From Prosthecobacter sp. (GTDB lineage Bacteria; Verrucomicrobiota; Verrucomicrobiia; Verrucomicrobiales; Verrucomicrobiaceae), in the NCBI RefSeq assembly GCF_014879935.1, contig NZ_JACSRD010000067.1, positions 1 through 44,337 of the forward strand: 44,337 bases of DNA, given 5' to 3'. The notes beneath the pieces are model-generated. The model made no database searches, was not told where the DNA came from, and worked only from the letters and a program-made list of their open reading frames with translations. Position 1 is the first letter of the stretch, and every line of letters begins with the position of its first letter. Shown here piece after piece: positions 24,848 through 34,258 of this stretch. The position numbers were made by a program, and so were the translations under genes.

Positions 24848-27310
24848 TCAAACGCCGACCTGCGGCAACTTCCAGACCTTCTCGGCGTATTCGAGGATGG
24901 TGCGGTCACTGCTGAACTTGCCAACGCGGGCGGTGTTGTGGATGGCCATCTTCTGCCAGCGTGGCTGGTCGCGGTAGGCTTTGTCCACGGCGGACTGGCA
25001 GGCTGAGTACCCGTCATAGTCTGCCATGACCAGGAACGGGTCACCATGGGAGAGGAGACTGTCACGCAGAGGCTTGAACTCATCCTGGCTGCCGGTGAAG
25101 TAGTCGGATGCCAGCCAGTCGAGGCTGAGACGCAGTTCCTCACTGCCCCAGTAGTAATCCCACGGATTGTAACCTTTCGCGTAAAGCTCTGTCACCTCTT
25201 CCACGGTGAGGCCAAAGATGAAGATGTTGTCCGGACCTACCTCCTCCAGGATTTCGACGTTCGCACCATCGAGCGTGCCGATGGTGAGCGCACCGTTGAG
25301 CGCCAGCTTCATGTTGCCCGTTCCGGATGCCTCCTTGCCAGCAGTGGAGATCTGCTCGCTCAGATCAGCGGCGGGAATGATCTTTTCCGCGAGGCTGACA
25401 CCGTAGTTCGGAATGTAGATGACCTTCAGCTTGCCATCCACTCTCGGGTCGTGGTTCACCTTGGCGGCGACGGCGTTGATCGCATGAATGATGTTCTTGG
25501 CGAGGAAGTAGCCCGGAGCGGCCTTGGCACCGAAGACAAACACGCGGGGTGCCATGTCGATGTTCGGGTTCTCAAGAATCCGGCGATACAGCGTGACAAT
25601 GTGGAGCAGATTCAGATGCTGGCGCTTGTATTCATGAAGGCGTTTGATCTGCACATCGAACAACGCGTCCGGACTCACGCAAACACCGCAGCTGTCCTGG
25701 ATGATCTTTGCCAGATGCACCTTGTGACCGCGCTTGATGGCTTGAAATTTCTCACGGAATGAGGAGTCATCCGCGAAACGATCCAGTTCGCGCAGCTTCG
25801 ACGAGTCCTTGAGCCATCCGCCGCCAATGCTTTCCGTGATGAGCGAGGAAAGCTGTGGATTGCAGACATCCAGCCAGCGACGGAACGTCACGCCATTCGT
25901 GACGTTGAGAAAACGATCTGGATACAGCTCGAAGAACTCAGGAAAGAGACGCTCACAAAGCAGACGTGTGTGAAGCGCGGCCACCCCGTTCGTGGCATGA
26001 CCACCAAGGACCGACAGATGCGCCATGCGAACCCGCTTCCCTCCACCCTCCTCAATGAGAGAAAGCGCACGCTTTTTCTCCGCGTCTCCCGGCCAGCGGG
26101 ATTCGACGTCCCCCATGAGAAAGCGATGGTTGATCTCATAGATGATCTGCAGGTGGCGTGGCAGCACCCGCTCAAACAGTGCGGTGCTCCACGTCTCAAG
26201 AGCCTCAGGAAGCAACGTGTGGTTGGTGTAGGAGAAGGTCTTCTGGCAGATGTCCCAGGCGTGCGTCCACTCCAGATTCTCCTCGTCCACCAGGATGCGC
26301 ATCAGTTCAGGAATGGCGACCGCTGGATGGGTGTCATTGAGCTGGATGGCTGCTTTGGAGGGAAATTCGCTCCAGGGCAGGCTGTAGCCGCCTTTGAACC
26401 GGCGCACGATGTCTGCCAGTGAACAGGCGACGAAGAAATACTGCTGAACGAGGCGCAATTCCTTGCCGGATTCGGTCGCGTCGTTCGGATAAAGCACTTT
26501 CGACACCGTTTCGGCGATCGCCTTCTCACGCAGGGCATCGACATAGCTGCCTTCGTTGAAGACTTTGAAGTTGAAGTCCTCGTCCGCCTGCGCCTGCCAG
26601 AGTCGGAGCACGTTCACCGTGTTGCTGTCGTAGCCGACGATGGGAATGTCCCATGGGAGGCCGAGAAGGCATTTCGTCTCGACCCATTCGTGATGCGGCT
26701 GGCCAAACTCATCGAACTTCTGGATGACCCGGCCATAAAGATGAACCGTCTGGCGATAGGAGGGACGAGCGATCTTCCACGGACTGCCGTCGCGCATCCA
26801 CGCGTCAGGGTGTTCCACCTGCCTGCCATTGATGAACTCCTGGCGGAACAGGCCGAACTCGTAATGAATGCCGTAGCCGATGGCAGGAAGGTCCAAAGTG
26901 CTGAGAGAATCCATGAAGCAGGCGGCAAGCCGGCCCAAACCGCCATTTCCAAGGCCCATGTCCGGCTCCTTCTGCAACAGCCCGTCCAGGTCCTTGCCCA
27001 TCTCCGAGAGCGCCTGCTTGGTGGCGTCGTAAATGCCGGCATTGCGCAGGTTGTTCTCCAGCAGGCGGCCCATCAGATACTCCAGGGAGAGGTAATGCAC
27101 GCGGCGCACGCCCTGGGAGCGGTGCTGGCGGCGCGACTGGGTGGCACGCTCCATGACTCGGTCACGGACCGCGAGCGATGTGGCGACATACCAGTCATTC
27201 TCGCTCGCCGTTTCGACGTAGGCACCCAGCGTGAAGCGCAGATGATTCGTGATCGAAAGCTTGAGACTATCGGGAGTGTTGAGGACGGCGCAATTGACAG
27301 GAGTTTCCAT
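24848..27310 (-). CDS. glgP: Glycogen/alpha-glucan phosphorylase
   Basis: GlgP releases glucose 1-phosphate from glycogen or maltodextrin with pyridoxal phosphate. The 820-residue protein is full length for the family. It shows [48 protein letters not shown] and [15 protein letters not shown]. The PLP site is [20 protein letters not shown] with the binding lysine at about K668, followed by LDGANVEI. The start at 27310 ([11 protein letters not shown]) is 24 bases past the rsmI stop, so it is probably the last gene of the bamD-like/lptE/rsmI/glgP series. No other glycogen gene is adjacent. Confidence 0.97.
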   Translation of the reverse strand: METPVNCAVLNTPDSLKLSITNHLRFTLGAYVETASENDWYVATSLAVRDRVMERATQSRRQHRSQGVRRVHYLSLEYLMGRLLENNLRNAGIYDATKQALSEMGKDLDGLLQKEPDMGLGNGGLGRLAACFMDSLSTLDLPAIGYGIHYEFGLFRQEFINGRQVEHPDAWMRDGSPWKIARPSYRQTVHLYGRVIQKFDEFGQPHHEWVETKCLLGLPWDIPIVGYDSNTVNVLRLWQAQADEDFNFKVFNEGSYVDALREKAIAETVSKVLYPNDATESGKELRLVQQYFFVACSLADIVRRFKGGYSLPWSEFPSKAAIQLNDTHPAVAIPELMRILVDEENLEWTHAWDICQKTFSYTNHTLLPEALETWSTALFERVLPRHLQIIYEINHRFLMGDVESRWPGDAEKKRALSLIEEGGGKRVRMAHLSVLGGHATNGVAALHTRLLCERLFPEFFELYPDRFLNVTNGVTFRRWLDVCNPQLSSLITESIGGGWLKDSSKLRELDRFADDSSFREKFQAIKRGHKVHLAKIIQDSCGVCVSPDALFDVQIKRLHEYKRQHLNLLHIVTLYRRILENPNIDMAPRVFVFGAKAAPGYFLAKNIIHAINAVAAKVNHDPRVDGKLKVIYIPNYGVSLAEKIIPAADLSEQISTAGKEASGTGNMKLALNGALTIGTLDGANVEILEEVGPDNIFIFGLTVEEVTELYAKGYNPWDYYWGSEELRLSLDWLASDYFTGSQDEFKPLRDSLLSHGDPFLVMADYDGYSACQSAVDKAYRDQPRWQKMAIHNTARVGKFSSDRTILEYAEKVWKLPQVGV

Positions 27311-27334
27311 GCAGGCGGTTTGAGCAAAAAGGTT

Positions 27335-28114
27335 TTACCAGACGAGCCACTTGGGCGGGTCGTTCGGAGCAATGAGAAGAGTGATTTCGCCTTTGGGCGG
27401 CTTGGTTTGAAAATGGGAAAGCAGGATGCTTGCCGTGCCACGACGGAATTCCTCGAATTTTTTCGTCAACTCCCGGGCAACGACCACGCGACGCTCGGGC
27501 GCAGCTTCGGCAAGAATCGCCAGCGTATCAATGAGGCGAAATGGACTTTCGAAATAAAGGCTGGTGCAGTCGCGCTGTAGCGCCGTTGTCAGTTCGGTCG
27601 TGCGTGCTCCCTTTTTATGAGGGAGAAATCCACCGAAATAGAAAGGCGTCGTGGGCAAGCCTGAAGCGGCGAGCGCGGTGAGGACAGCGCTTGGGCCCGG
27701 AATGCCCTCCACATGCAATCCGGCCGTCACCGTGGCCCCCACCAGCCGCTGGCCAGGGTCCGAAACGGTGGGCATGCCGGCGTCCGAGATCAGTGCCACC
27801 GAGCCACCCTGCCGCATGTGGTCGAGCAACTGCGGAATCCGATGCGCCTCATTGTGTTCGTTCAGGCTGATGAGCCGGGCGCGGATGTCATGATGCTTCA
27901 GCAACATGCCGGAGTGACGGGTATCCTCGCAAGCCACCAAATCGGCACTGCGAAGGGTATCAATCGCCCGCAGGGTGATGTCCCGCATGTTTCCGATCGG
28001 CGTGGCCACCAGATGCAGGCCGGCCACAAGCCTGCCTGCTGGCATCACGGGCTCAAAAACTTCTTCCTCTCCGCCTTCAGTCGGCTCTGCGGGGGAATCC
28101 TGCTCAGGCAGCAT
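27335..28114 (-). CDS. rsmI: 16S rRNA 2'-O-methyltransferase RsmI
   Basis: RsmI methylates the ribose of C1402 of 16S rRNA with S-adenosylmethionine. The 259-residue protein has the tetrapyrrole-methylase-like fold with LHLVATPIGNMRDITLRAI, ADLVACEDTRHSGMLL, SLNEHNEAHRIPQLL, VALISDAGMPTVSDPGQRLV and GIPGPSAVLTALAASGLPT. It ends with a YFESPFRL and VVVARELTKKFEEF region. A roughly 28-residue acidic N-terminal extension precedes the conserved core; the true start could be internal. Its start is 3 bases past the lptE stop, so the two are probably co-translated. Confidence 0.95.
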   Translation of the reverse strand: MLPEQDSPAEPTEGGEEEVFEPVMPAGRLVAGLHLVATPIGNMRDITLRAIDTLRSADLVACEDTRHSGMLLKHHDIRARLISLNEHNEAHRIPQLLDHMRQGGSVALISDAGMPTVSDPGQRLVGATVTAGLHVEGIPGPSAVLTALAASGLPTTPFYFGGFLPHKKGARTTELTTALQRDCTSLYFESPFRLIDTLAILAEAAPERRVVVARELTKKFEEFRRGTASILLSHFQTKPPKGEITLLIAPNDPPKWLVW

Positions 28115-28117
28115 GGG

Positions 28118-28627
28118 TTACCATCCCTCGGAAATCTGGTCTGCCAGGTCGTAGGCCAGCCTTTGCGCTGCGTCTTCCAGCAATTGAGTGTCGGAAAGCT
28201 GCAGGTTGGAATCCAGGATGATGTATGAGTTCGCCGAGGCTCCGCCGTTGTGAAGCACCGTGCCGGAGGCACTGTCGCGAATCACAAACGAGCTGCCAAT
28301 GGTCGCCTGAATCTGTGACGAGCGCAGGATGTTGGTGCGGTCTGAACGGAATTGCGTGCGATCGATCTGGCGGATGTCCCCTTCAAGCACGGCGTCAGCC
28401 TCGCCCTTGGACACAATCTGATAGGAGCCGTGGTTCTGGAGCTGCTTGATCACAGCGTTGGTCACCAAAACGGCCAGACGTGGTTCGAGGGTCTGGTTTT
28501 TGAACGTCGGCACCGCCAGCTTCGTGACGTTGCGCAGGTGTGCGGGCTTCTGAGCGCCCAAGGTGTAACCAGCGCAGCCTGTGAGCAACAAGCAAGCGGG
28601 GACCAGCAGATAGAGAAGCTTCTTCAT
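28118..28627 (-). CDS. LptE-family outer-membrane lipoprotein
   Basis: The 169-residue protein begins MKKLLYLLVPACLLLTGC, a lipoprotein signal with lipid-modified Cys18. The mature part starts AGYTLG, the usual LptE opening, and continues with VTKLAVPTFKNQTLEPRLAV and LEGDIRQIDRTQFR. It would plug LptD and help deliver lipopolysaccharide to the outer surface. LptD is not in the window. The ATG at 28627 is chosen because it starts the lipoprotein signal; an upstream in-frame start adds 17 residues. It lies between the BamD-like gene and rsmI on the same strand. Confidence 0.82.
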   Translation of the reverse strand: MKKLLYLLVPACLLLTGCAGYTLGAQKPAHLRNVTKLAVPTFKNQTLEPRLAVLVTNAVIKQLQNHGSYQIVSKGEADAVLEGDIRQIDRTQFRSDRTNILRSSQIQATIGSSFVIRDSASGTVLHNGGASANSYIILDSNLQLSDTQLLEDAAQRLAYDLADQISEGW

Positions 28628-28685
28628 CCAGGGAGAATTGAGACGTGTCGGGCCAGAATGGCGTGCTGCCATGACCACGCAAGAA

Positions 28686-30035
28686 TTAAGACGCGGGCTT
28701 CACCGCCGGAGGCGGCGGCACCGGCAGGGTGTTGCCGGAAGACGGCGGCGGCGGAATGGTCGGCATCGTTCCCGGATTCGGCGGCACCGGAAGCAGCGCT
28801 GGCTTTTCGGTCTCTGGCACGGGCGGCAGCAGCGAGCCAGCCCCTGGCGTCGTGGCTCCAGGGCGCAATGGGAGAGTCGGCTCCTGCAATGGGATCGGCA
28901 TGAAGCCCTCATCGCCCGTGCGCATCTTCGGCTTCTGGCTCAGACGCGTGAGTTCCGGCGCGATGGGGCCGACATAATCGTCTCGCGCCTTCAGATTCTG
29001 CGCCGTGAGAGCTGTGTAGTCCTGTCCGGGGCCCTTGCGGGCATTCGCCACGCCTTCAGGATCATTCGCGGCGAGTTCAGCGAGGAGCTCGCGAGCCTCG
29101 GCCGAGACTTCCGGAGAGCCAAACTTCAGCGCTTCGTTCAGATAAATCGCCGCCGCGGCGGTCTTGCCGATGCGCTTGTAAAACTTCGCCACAGTGAGGG
29201 ACTGGTTGGCCTCGGCCGAGTTCACCTGGCGGAGGATCATCTCCGTCTCCTGCTTGCGCTCACCGGCGGGATTGGAGGCAATGTAGGTGCGGAGGGCGTC
29301 ACGGGCAGCGAGGAGGTTCGACGCGTCCTCGCTCCGCTGGGCGGCGATGTTGCTGATCGATCCGATGCGGAATTGCGCTTCCGAGGCCTGGGAAGTGCCG
29401 GGATAGTTCTCCACCACTTTCTGATAAGCAGCGACGGCCTTTTCCTTCTCCTTCATATCCTGCTGAATCTCCGCGATGCTGAACTGTGCCAATGGCGCAT
29501 ACTTGCCGAAAGGTGCGTTCTTGATGATCTGCTCGTAGAATTCGATGATTTCGGAGCTGTTCATCTTCATCGGGATCAACAAAAGCCGGGACTGCTTCCG
29601 GCCGCCTTTCGCCTCCTCGGCGATCTCAAACTGCTTCTCCACGGCGTCATTGAAACGCGGGCTTTCGCGATAGTTCACGATCAGTTGCTGGAAGGCCTCG
29701 AACGCGTCATCCATCTTGCCCGTGTGGCGGATGATCAGGGCGTTTTGGAAGGCTGCCTCGGCCCCGCTGGGCGTGAAGGGATACTTCTTCACCACGGTCT
29801 GGTAGAGAGACTGCGCACGGCCGGTCTTCCCGGCGTTATGCGCCGATTGCGCCTCAGCCAGCAGGGCCGCAGCCTCTTGCTCCTGCGCAGCACGTTCGTT
29901 GGCCGTGGGAACGACTTTGTCTTTTTTGCCGCCGAAAATGAAGTCCAGCAGGGCAAACGACGGCGTCGTCAGCGACAGGAACGAGGCGGCAAATGCCATG
30001 GCCAGCGGCAGGCGGGCGGAAAGGGGGGCGATCAT
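28686..30035 (-). CDS. BamD-like TPR periplasmic protein with proline-rich tail
   Basis: The 449-residue protein has a signal peptide ending near SFA (residue 28). Tetratricopeptide-like repeats fill about residues 45-330, including AGKTGRAQSLYQTVVKKYP and KEKAVAAYQKVVENYPGTSQ, which resemble BamD/YbgF. The last 75 residues are rich in Pro and Gly. No lipobox Cys follows the signal, unlike true BamD, so the protein may be soluble or held by its tail. Its position ahead of lptE supports a role in envelope assembly. The start at 30035 has no Shine-Dalgarno and lies right at a predicted transcription start. Confidence 0.75.
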   Translation of the reverse strand: MIAPLSARLPLAMAFAASFLSLTTPSFALLDFIFGGKKDKVVPTANERAAQEQEAAALLAEAQSAHNAGKTGRAQSLYQTVVKKYPFTPSGAEAAFQNALIIRHTGKMDDAFEAFQQLIVNYRESPRFNDAVEKQFEIAEEAKGGRKQSRLLLIPMKMNSSEIIEFYEQIIKNAPFGKYAPLAQFSIAEIQQDMKEKEKAVAAYQKVVENYPGTSQASEAQFRIGSISNIAAQRSEDASNLLAARDALRTYIASNPAGERKQETEMILRQVNSAEANQSLTVAKFYKRIGKTAAAAIYLNEALKFGSPEVSAEARELLAELAANDPEGVANARKGPGQDYTALTAQNLKARDDYVGPIAPELTRLSQKPKMRTGDEGFMPIPLQEPTLPLRPGATTPGAGSLLPPVPETEKPALLPVPPNPGTMPTIPPPPSSGNTLPVPPPPAVKPAS

Positions 30036-30042
30036 CGGGCGG

Positions 30043-30071
30043 ATACTATGTTCTTGTTAACGAACCGTCAA
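30043..30071 (-). promoter_or_regulatory. Promoter candidate of the BamD-like gene
   Basis: On the minus strand TTGACG (30066-30071) and TAGTAT (30043-30048) are 17 bases apart. Transcription would begin around 30036, next to the ATG at 30035, giving a leaderless or nearly leaderless mRNA. Confidence 0.45.
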
Positions 30072-30127
30072 GGTTGCAACACGCCCCTTTCGAGCCGCCC
30101 GCAGCGTTGTTGTATTGATCGGCAATT

Positions 30128-30140
30128 GCGTCTAAGACGC
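30128..30140. promoter_or_regulatory. 13-bp palindrome before the hydrolase gene
   Basis: GCGTCT and AGACGC flank a single A, five bases before the ATG at 30146. It occupies the place of the ribosome binding site and could be an operator or a short leader hairpin. Confidence 0.3.
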
Positions 30141-30145
30141 CTCCC

Positions 30146-31066
30146 ATGCGCCTGACTCTTTGCCTCGCAGCCCTGTTCCCACTTCTGGCCCAATGTCAGA
30201 AGGCTGCCGAACTGCCCGCAGGCGTCAAAAAACTGGCCGACATCGACTACGTCGGGGCAGGAAACGAGCGCCAGACGCTTGATCTCTACCTCCCTGACGC
30301 AAAATCCGCCACGCCTCGCCCCATCGTTGTCTTCATCCACGGAGGCGGCTGGGAACACGGCAGCAAGGACGATGTCGGCGGGCTGTTCGGCCTGCTCAAA
30401 GACTCGCCCTTTGCCGGAGTCAGCCTCAACTATCGACTCACTGACCAGGCCACCTGGCCGGCGCAGATTCACGACTGCAAAGCCGCCATCCGCTGGCTCC
30501 GAGCCCACGCCTCGGAACACAACCTCGATCCGGCCAAAATCGCCGTCTTCGGCATCTCCGCAGGCGGTCATCTGGCCAGCATGCTCGGCGTCACGGGTGA
30601 CATTCGTGAGCTCGAAGGCACCCACGGCCAGCACACGGATCAAAGCAGCCGCGTCACCTGCGTCCTCGACTTCTGCGGCCCGTCGAACTTTCACACCTTC
30701 GCTGGTGAAGGCACCATCATCGACGTCAACGACCCCAAAACGGGCCTCTCCAAGCTTCTCGGCGGCACCATCCGCGAAAAACCCGAACTCGCCCGCGAGG
30801 CGTCACCCGTCACCCACATCACTGGTGACGATGCCCCGTTCCTCATCATCCACGGCAGCAAGGACAACATCGTCCGCCACGCCCAGGCCGTGGAATTTGA
30901 CTCGGCGCTCAAAAAGGCCGGGGTCCCTGCAACCCTCATCACCGGTGAAAACGGCGGCCACATCTTCTTCAGCCACCCGCTCTTCCGCCGCATGCGCGAC
31001 TTCCTCGACCGCCACCTCCTCGGCAAAGACGTCCGCATCCCCGCCGGCACCGTTCCTTCAGAATAG
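30146..31066 (+). CDS. Exported alpha/beta hydrolase (lipase/esterase type)
   Basis: The 306-residue protein has an N-terminal signal (about residues 1-21). It has the hormone-sensitive-lipase/BD-FAE type core: oxyanion motif HGGGW (65-69), nucleophile Ser138 in GISAGG, and probable acid Asp240 (HGSKDNIV) and base His272 (GGHIFF). Relatives cleave acetyl or other carboxyl esters, often on plant polysaccharides; the substrate here is unknown. The signal contains LLAQC, but Gln before Cys makes lipidation doubtful. It ends in TAG and lies 60 bases upstream of proA. It is divergent from the BamD-like gene. Confidence 0.85.
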   Translation: MRLTLCLAALFPLLAQCQKAAELPAGVKKLADIDYVGAGNERQTLDLYLPDAKSATPRPIVVFIHGGGWEHGSKDDVGGLFGLLKDSPFAGVSLNYRLTDQATWPAQIHDCKAAIRWLRAHASEHNLDPAKIAVFGISAGGHLASMLGVTGDIRELEGTHGQHTDQSSRVTCVLDFCGPSNFHTFAGEGTIIDVNDPKTGLSKLLGGTIREKPELAREASPVTHITGDDAPFLIIHGSKDNIVRHAQAVEFDSALKKAGVPATLITGENGGHIFFSHPLFRRMRDFLDRHLLGKDVRIPAGTVPSE

Positions 31067-31126
31067 AGCGCCGTTCCGTTTGCAAGCCACCCCGGAACGG
31101 CGAACAGAGCACTGCGAACCAATTCC

Positions 31127-32395
31127 ATGACCGACTCCGAAATCCAGTCCGCCATCCTCGACATGGGCCGCCGCGCCCGTGCCGCCTCCTACGCCCTCGT
31201 CAAACTCACCACGTCGCAGAAAAACGCCATCCTTGTCGCCATGGCCGACGAAATCATGGCGCGGCAGGATTCCATCCTCGCCGCGAACGCCCTCGACCTC
31301 GCCCGCGCGGAGCAAAATGGCCTCAGCAAGGCCATGATCGACCGCCTCACCCTCGATCCGAAGCGGTTGAAGGCCATCTCCGAGGCCGTGCGTGAAGTCG
31401 CCGCCCTGCCTGATCCGGTGGGCGAGTTGCTGAGCGAGTGGAGCCGTCCGAACGGCCTCCATATTCGCAAAGTCCGCGTTCCCATCGGTGTCATCGGCAT
31501 CATTTTCGAATCACGCCCGAACGTCACCACCGACGCCGCCTCCCTCTGCTTCAAAACCGGCAACGCCACCATCCTGCGCGGCGGTTCCGAGGCCATCGAC
31601 AGCAATCGAGCCCTCGCCGCCGCCCTCCAGGCCGGTGGCGAACGCGCCGGCCTCCCGCCCGACAGCATCCAGCTCATCCCCTTCACCGACCGTTCCAGCG
31701 TGGAGCACATGGCGAAGATGGATCAATACCTCGACCTCATCATTCCCCGTGGGGGCAAAGGCTTGATCGAAAAAGTCGTCGCCACGGCCCGCATGCCCGT
31801 CATCAAGCACTACGACGGTGTCTGCCACGTCTATGTCCATGCCGATGCCGATCTCGACATGGCCGCGAACATCATCGTCAACGCCAAGTGCCAGAAGCCC
31901 GGCGTCTGCAACGCCCTCGAAACCATCCTTGTCCATCGCGACATCGCCGCGTCGTTCTATCCGCTCATCGGCAAACGTCTGGCCGAGGCCAAAGTCGAAG
32001 TGCGTGGTGATGCAGCCGCCCTGCATCACCTCGGCGTGCCCGCCAAAGCCGCCACCGAGGAGGATTGGAGCACCGAGTATCTCGATCTCATCCTCTCAGC
32101 CAAGACCGTCATCGATGTGGAGGAAGCCATCGCCCACATCAACCGCTACGGTTCGCACCACACCGACAGCATCATCACCTCCAACCGCGCCACGGCTGAA
32201 CGTTTCCAGCACGAAGTCGATAGCGCCGTCGTGCTCCACAATGCCAGCACCCGCTTCAACGACGGCGGAGAATTCGGCTTCGGCGCGGAGATCGGCATTT
32301 CCACCGACAAACTACACGCCCGGGGGCCCATGGGCCTGGCCGAGTTGTGCAGTTACAAGTACCTGGTGGATGGCACTGGCCAGATCCGCGGTTGA
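31127..32395 (+). CDS. proA: Gamma-glutamyl phosphate reductase ProA
   Basis: ProA reduces gamma-glutamyl phosphate to glutamate semialdehyde with NADPH in proline synthesis. The 422-residue protein is of normal length. It shows VRVPIGVIGIIFESRPNVT, a KTGNATILRGGSEA segment, LIIPRGGKGLI, and the catalytic Cys261 in NAKCQKPGVCNALET. It ends GPMGLAELCSYKYLVDGTGQ, the usual C-terminus. proB is not adjacent. A GC-rich hairpin follows before the convergent dehydrogenase gene. Confidence 0.97.
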   Translation: MTDSEIQSAILDMGRRARAASYALVKLTTSQKNAILVAMADEIMARQDSILAANALDLARAEQNGLSKAMIDRLTLDPKRLKAISEAVREVAALPDPVGELLSEWSRPNGLHIRKVRVPIGVIGIIFESRPNVTTDAASLCFKTGNATILRGGSEAIDSNRALAAALQAGGERAGLPPDSIQLIPFTDRSSVEHMAKMDQYLDLIIPRGGKGLIEKVVATARMPVIKHYDGVCHVYVHADADLDMAANIIVNAKCQKPGVCNALETILVHRDIAASFYPLIGKRLAEAKVEVRGDAAALHHLGVPAKAATEEDWSTEYLDLILSAKTVIDVEEAIAHINRYGSHHTDSIITSNRATAERFQHEVDSAVVLHNASTRFNDGGEFGFGAEIGISTDKLHARGPMGLAELCSYKYLVDGTGQIRG

Positions 32396-32408
32396 ACCAG
32401 CGCAACTG

Positions 32409-32429
32409 GGCGGGGTGGCTGACCCCGCC
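32409..32429. terminator. Hairpin between proA and the convergent dehydrogenase
   Basis: GGCGGGGT (32409-32416) pairs with ACCCCGCC (32422-32429) around a 5-base loop. It lies between two convergent stops. CCCTTT follows on the plus strand, so it is a plausible terminator for proA and possibly for both genes. Confidence 0.5.
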
Positions 32430-32456
32430 ACCCTTTGCCTCAACGACCGTCCACGA

Positions 32457-33581
32457 TTACGGGACCTCGTAGGTCTGCAAAGCGGCGACGTCGAAACGCT
32501 GGGCACCGACTTCGTCCGCGATCTCATTGAGCGCCTCAACTTCGGCTGTCGAGAACAGCAAACCGCCCGCCTTGGCCGTGTGGGCGGCATTCTGCGCCTC
32601 CGGCTGGCCGGGAAGCATGCAGTTTTCGTTCCCGTGACCGAGGATGTCATCGATCACCGCCTTCACGTTCTGTGAAAAGCTCCGGCCATTGGAGAACAGG
32701 CCTGTGCTGATCGCATCGGGATGAATCACCTGGAAATAGAAGCTGCTCGTGCGCTTCTCACCAGCCGGAAACGGCTGCGCTTTAATGTCAGGATGCGCAC
32801 CGCCGCCACGCAGCGTCGGCAGACCGCCGCCGATCATGCCGCCCATCACTTCGATGAGCAGCGACAGGCCATAACCCTTGTGAGCACCAAACGGCAGCAA
32901 CCACGCCGCCTCATTCGCATCCGTCGTCGGCTTGCCTTCCTTGTCCACCGCCGCGCCCGGAGGCAGCGGTTTACCTTCGCGCTTCAGTTGCTGCACACGT
33001 CCCATCGCCACGGTGGAGGTGGCCCAGTCGATCACGATCGGGAAACCGCAGGCATCCTGAGTCGGCAGGCCCCAGGAGTGCGGATTGGTGCCAAGCACGG
33101 GGAATTTGCCGCCAAACGGCACCACCTCGCCCAGCGTGGAGGTGCAGTTCGTGTAGGCGATGTAGCCTTTCTTGGCCGCGTCCATCACGTAACCGCCGCC
33201 CCAGAGGTAGTGGAAGGCATTGTCCACGCTCACCTGGCCGATGCCATACTTGTCCGCCAGCTCCATGCAGCGCTCCATCGCCCGGAAGGCCACGCTCTGG
33301 CCGAGCTTGAGCTTGCCATCCCACGCCTCGCTCGCCGCGAAAGGCTTTTTGATCACTTCGATCTCAGCGCCCGGCTTGCAGCCGCCCGTGGCGCTGCCGA
33401 AAAGATGATCCAGGTGCAGTGCCTTGATCGCATTGTGCGTGCGGATGCCGTGCGCGCTGGCCATTTCGCAAAACCGCGCTCCATCCTCGGCCTCCGCCTT
33501 CGTGTAGCCGCGATGTTGGTAGGCAGCACGGACGAGTTCGTTGTGGGCTTCGGTGGGGACGATGTGGTAGGTGGTCGGCAT
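32457..33581 (-). CDS. Malate/L-lactate dehydrogenase family (Ldh2) oxidoreductase
   Basis: The 374-residue protein starts at the ATG at 33581 (MPTTYHIVP) and belongs to the type-2 malate/lactate dehydrogenase family. It shows HGIRTHNAIKALHLDHL, YGIGQVSVDNAFHYLWGGGY, GTNPHSWGLPT, VIDWATSTVAMGRV and GAHKGYGLSLLIEVMGGMIGG. Such enzymes reduce 2-oxo acids or imines with NAD(P)H; the substrate cannot be told. The upstream in-frame start at 33611 adds ten residues and is less likely. It follows the cytochrome gene on the same strand after 70 bases. Confidence 0.88.
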   Translation of the reverse strand: MPTTYHIVPTEAHNELVRAAYQHRGYTKAEAEDGARFCEMASAHGIRTHNAIKALHLDHLFGSATGGCKPGAEIEVIKKPFAASEAWDGKLKLGQSVAFRAMERCMELADKYGIGQVSVDNAFHYLWGGGYVMDAAKKGYIAYTNCTSTLGEVVPFGGKFPVLGTNPHSWGLPTQDACGFPIVIDWATSTVAMGRVQQLKREGKPLPPGAAVDKEGKPTTDANEAAWLLPFGAHKGYGLSLLIEVMGGMIGGGLPTLRGGGAHPDIKAQPFPAGEKRTSSFYFQVIHPDAISTGLFSNGRSFSQNVKAVIDDILGHGNENCMLPGQPEAQNAAHTAKAGGLLFSTAEVEALNEIADEVGAQRFDVAALQTYEVP

Positions 33582-33651
33582 GGTGCGCGGATGATGGAGC
33601 ATCCCGCGCATCGCGCAAGAATCAGAAACAAAGAAGGCGGGATCAATCAGC

Positions 33652-34002
33652 TCACTTGCCCTTGAAGACGTCGTGGCAGGCCTTGCAGTTGTTGGCCTTC
33701 TTGAATTCGCTCAATCCGCTGGCGTCCTTGGCCTGCACCTTCTTCAGCGCGGCCACCATGGCCTTGCACTTGTCCACCCAGGCCGCCTTGTCGCCCTTCG
33801 GCGGTGTGGCGGCGCAGATGGCCTGCACGCACTTGATCAGGCTTTCGATCTCGGCGTCGCTGGCTTCGCCTTTGCCGACTTTCTTGGACAGGGCGTCCTC
33901 GGGTTTGAAATTCTTCTTCATGGCTCCCTTGATCACGTCATCTGCGGAGGCAGAGGCAAGGCCGATGGCGAGGCAAAGGAGGGTAAGCGCAGTCTTCTTC
34001 AT
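33652..34002 (-). CDS. Small cytochrome c'-like protein
   Basis: The 116-residue protein has a signal peptide ending near ASA (residue 20). One heme-binding CKACH motif sits at 106-110, close to the C-terminus. The C-terminal position (NNCKACHDVFKGK) and a mostly helical body fit class II cytochromes (c'/c556). Two other cysteines (58, 63) could form a disulfide. It should carry electrons or bind small ligands in the periplasm. I chose the ATG at 34002 (MKKTALTLLCLA) because it begins the signal peptide. It is divergent from the large PHP-type gene. Confidence 0.85.
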   Translation of the reverse strand: MKKTALTLLCLAIGLASASADDVIKGAMKKNFKPEDALSKKVGKGEASDAEIESLIKCVQAICAATPPKGDKAAWVDKCKAMVAALKKVQAKDASGLSEFKKANNCKACHDVFKGK

Positions 34003-34052
34003 GGATATGATGGTATGGGGTGTGTGGTGTTTGTAAGGTGCCGTAGCGCGCA

Positions 34053-34080
34053 CAGCGGTGGAAAAACGCATTTTCCGCTG
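34053..34080. promoter_or_regulatory. Imperfect hairpin in the divergent cytochrome/PHP region
   Basis: CAGC-GGT-GGAAAA (34053-34065) can pair with TTTTCC-GCTG (34071-34080), leaving the GGT as a bulge and a 5-base loop. It lies in the 256-base gap between divergent genes, and could be a leader hairpin or a binding site. I see no gene and no strong promoter in the rest of the gap. Confidence 0.3.
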
Positions 34081-34258
34081 CGCATTTACCAATAAACGCC
34101 TCCGCCACGCCAGACTAAAGTGAGCCCGCCACCGCTTTTCCCTCGGCCAGTTCACCACAGCCGCACGCGTGCGGACCGGACAGGCCATTGACGAACTATC
34201 TTCTTCCCAACTCTCGGCGAGATCGGCACAATCGTCCCGTTCAACACGCCCTCCAGCC

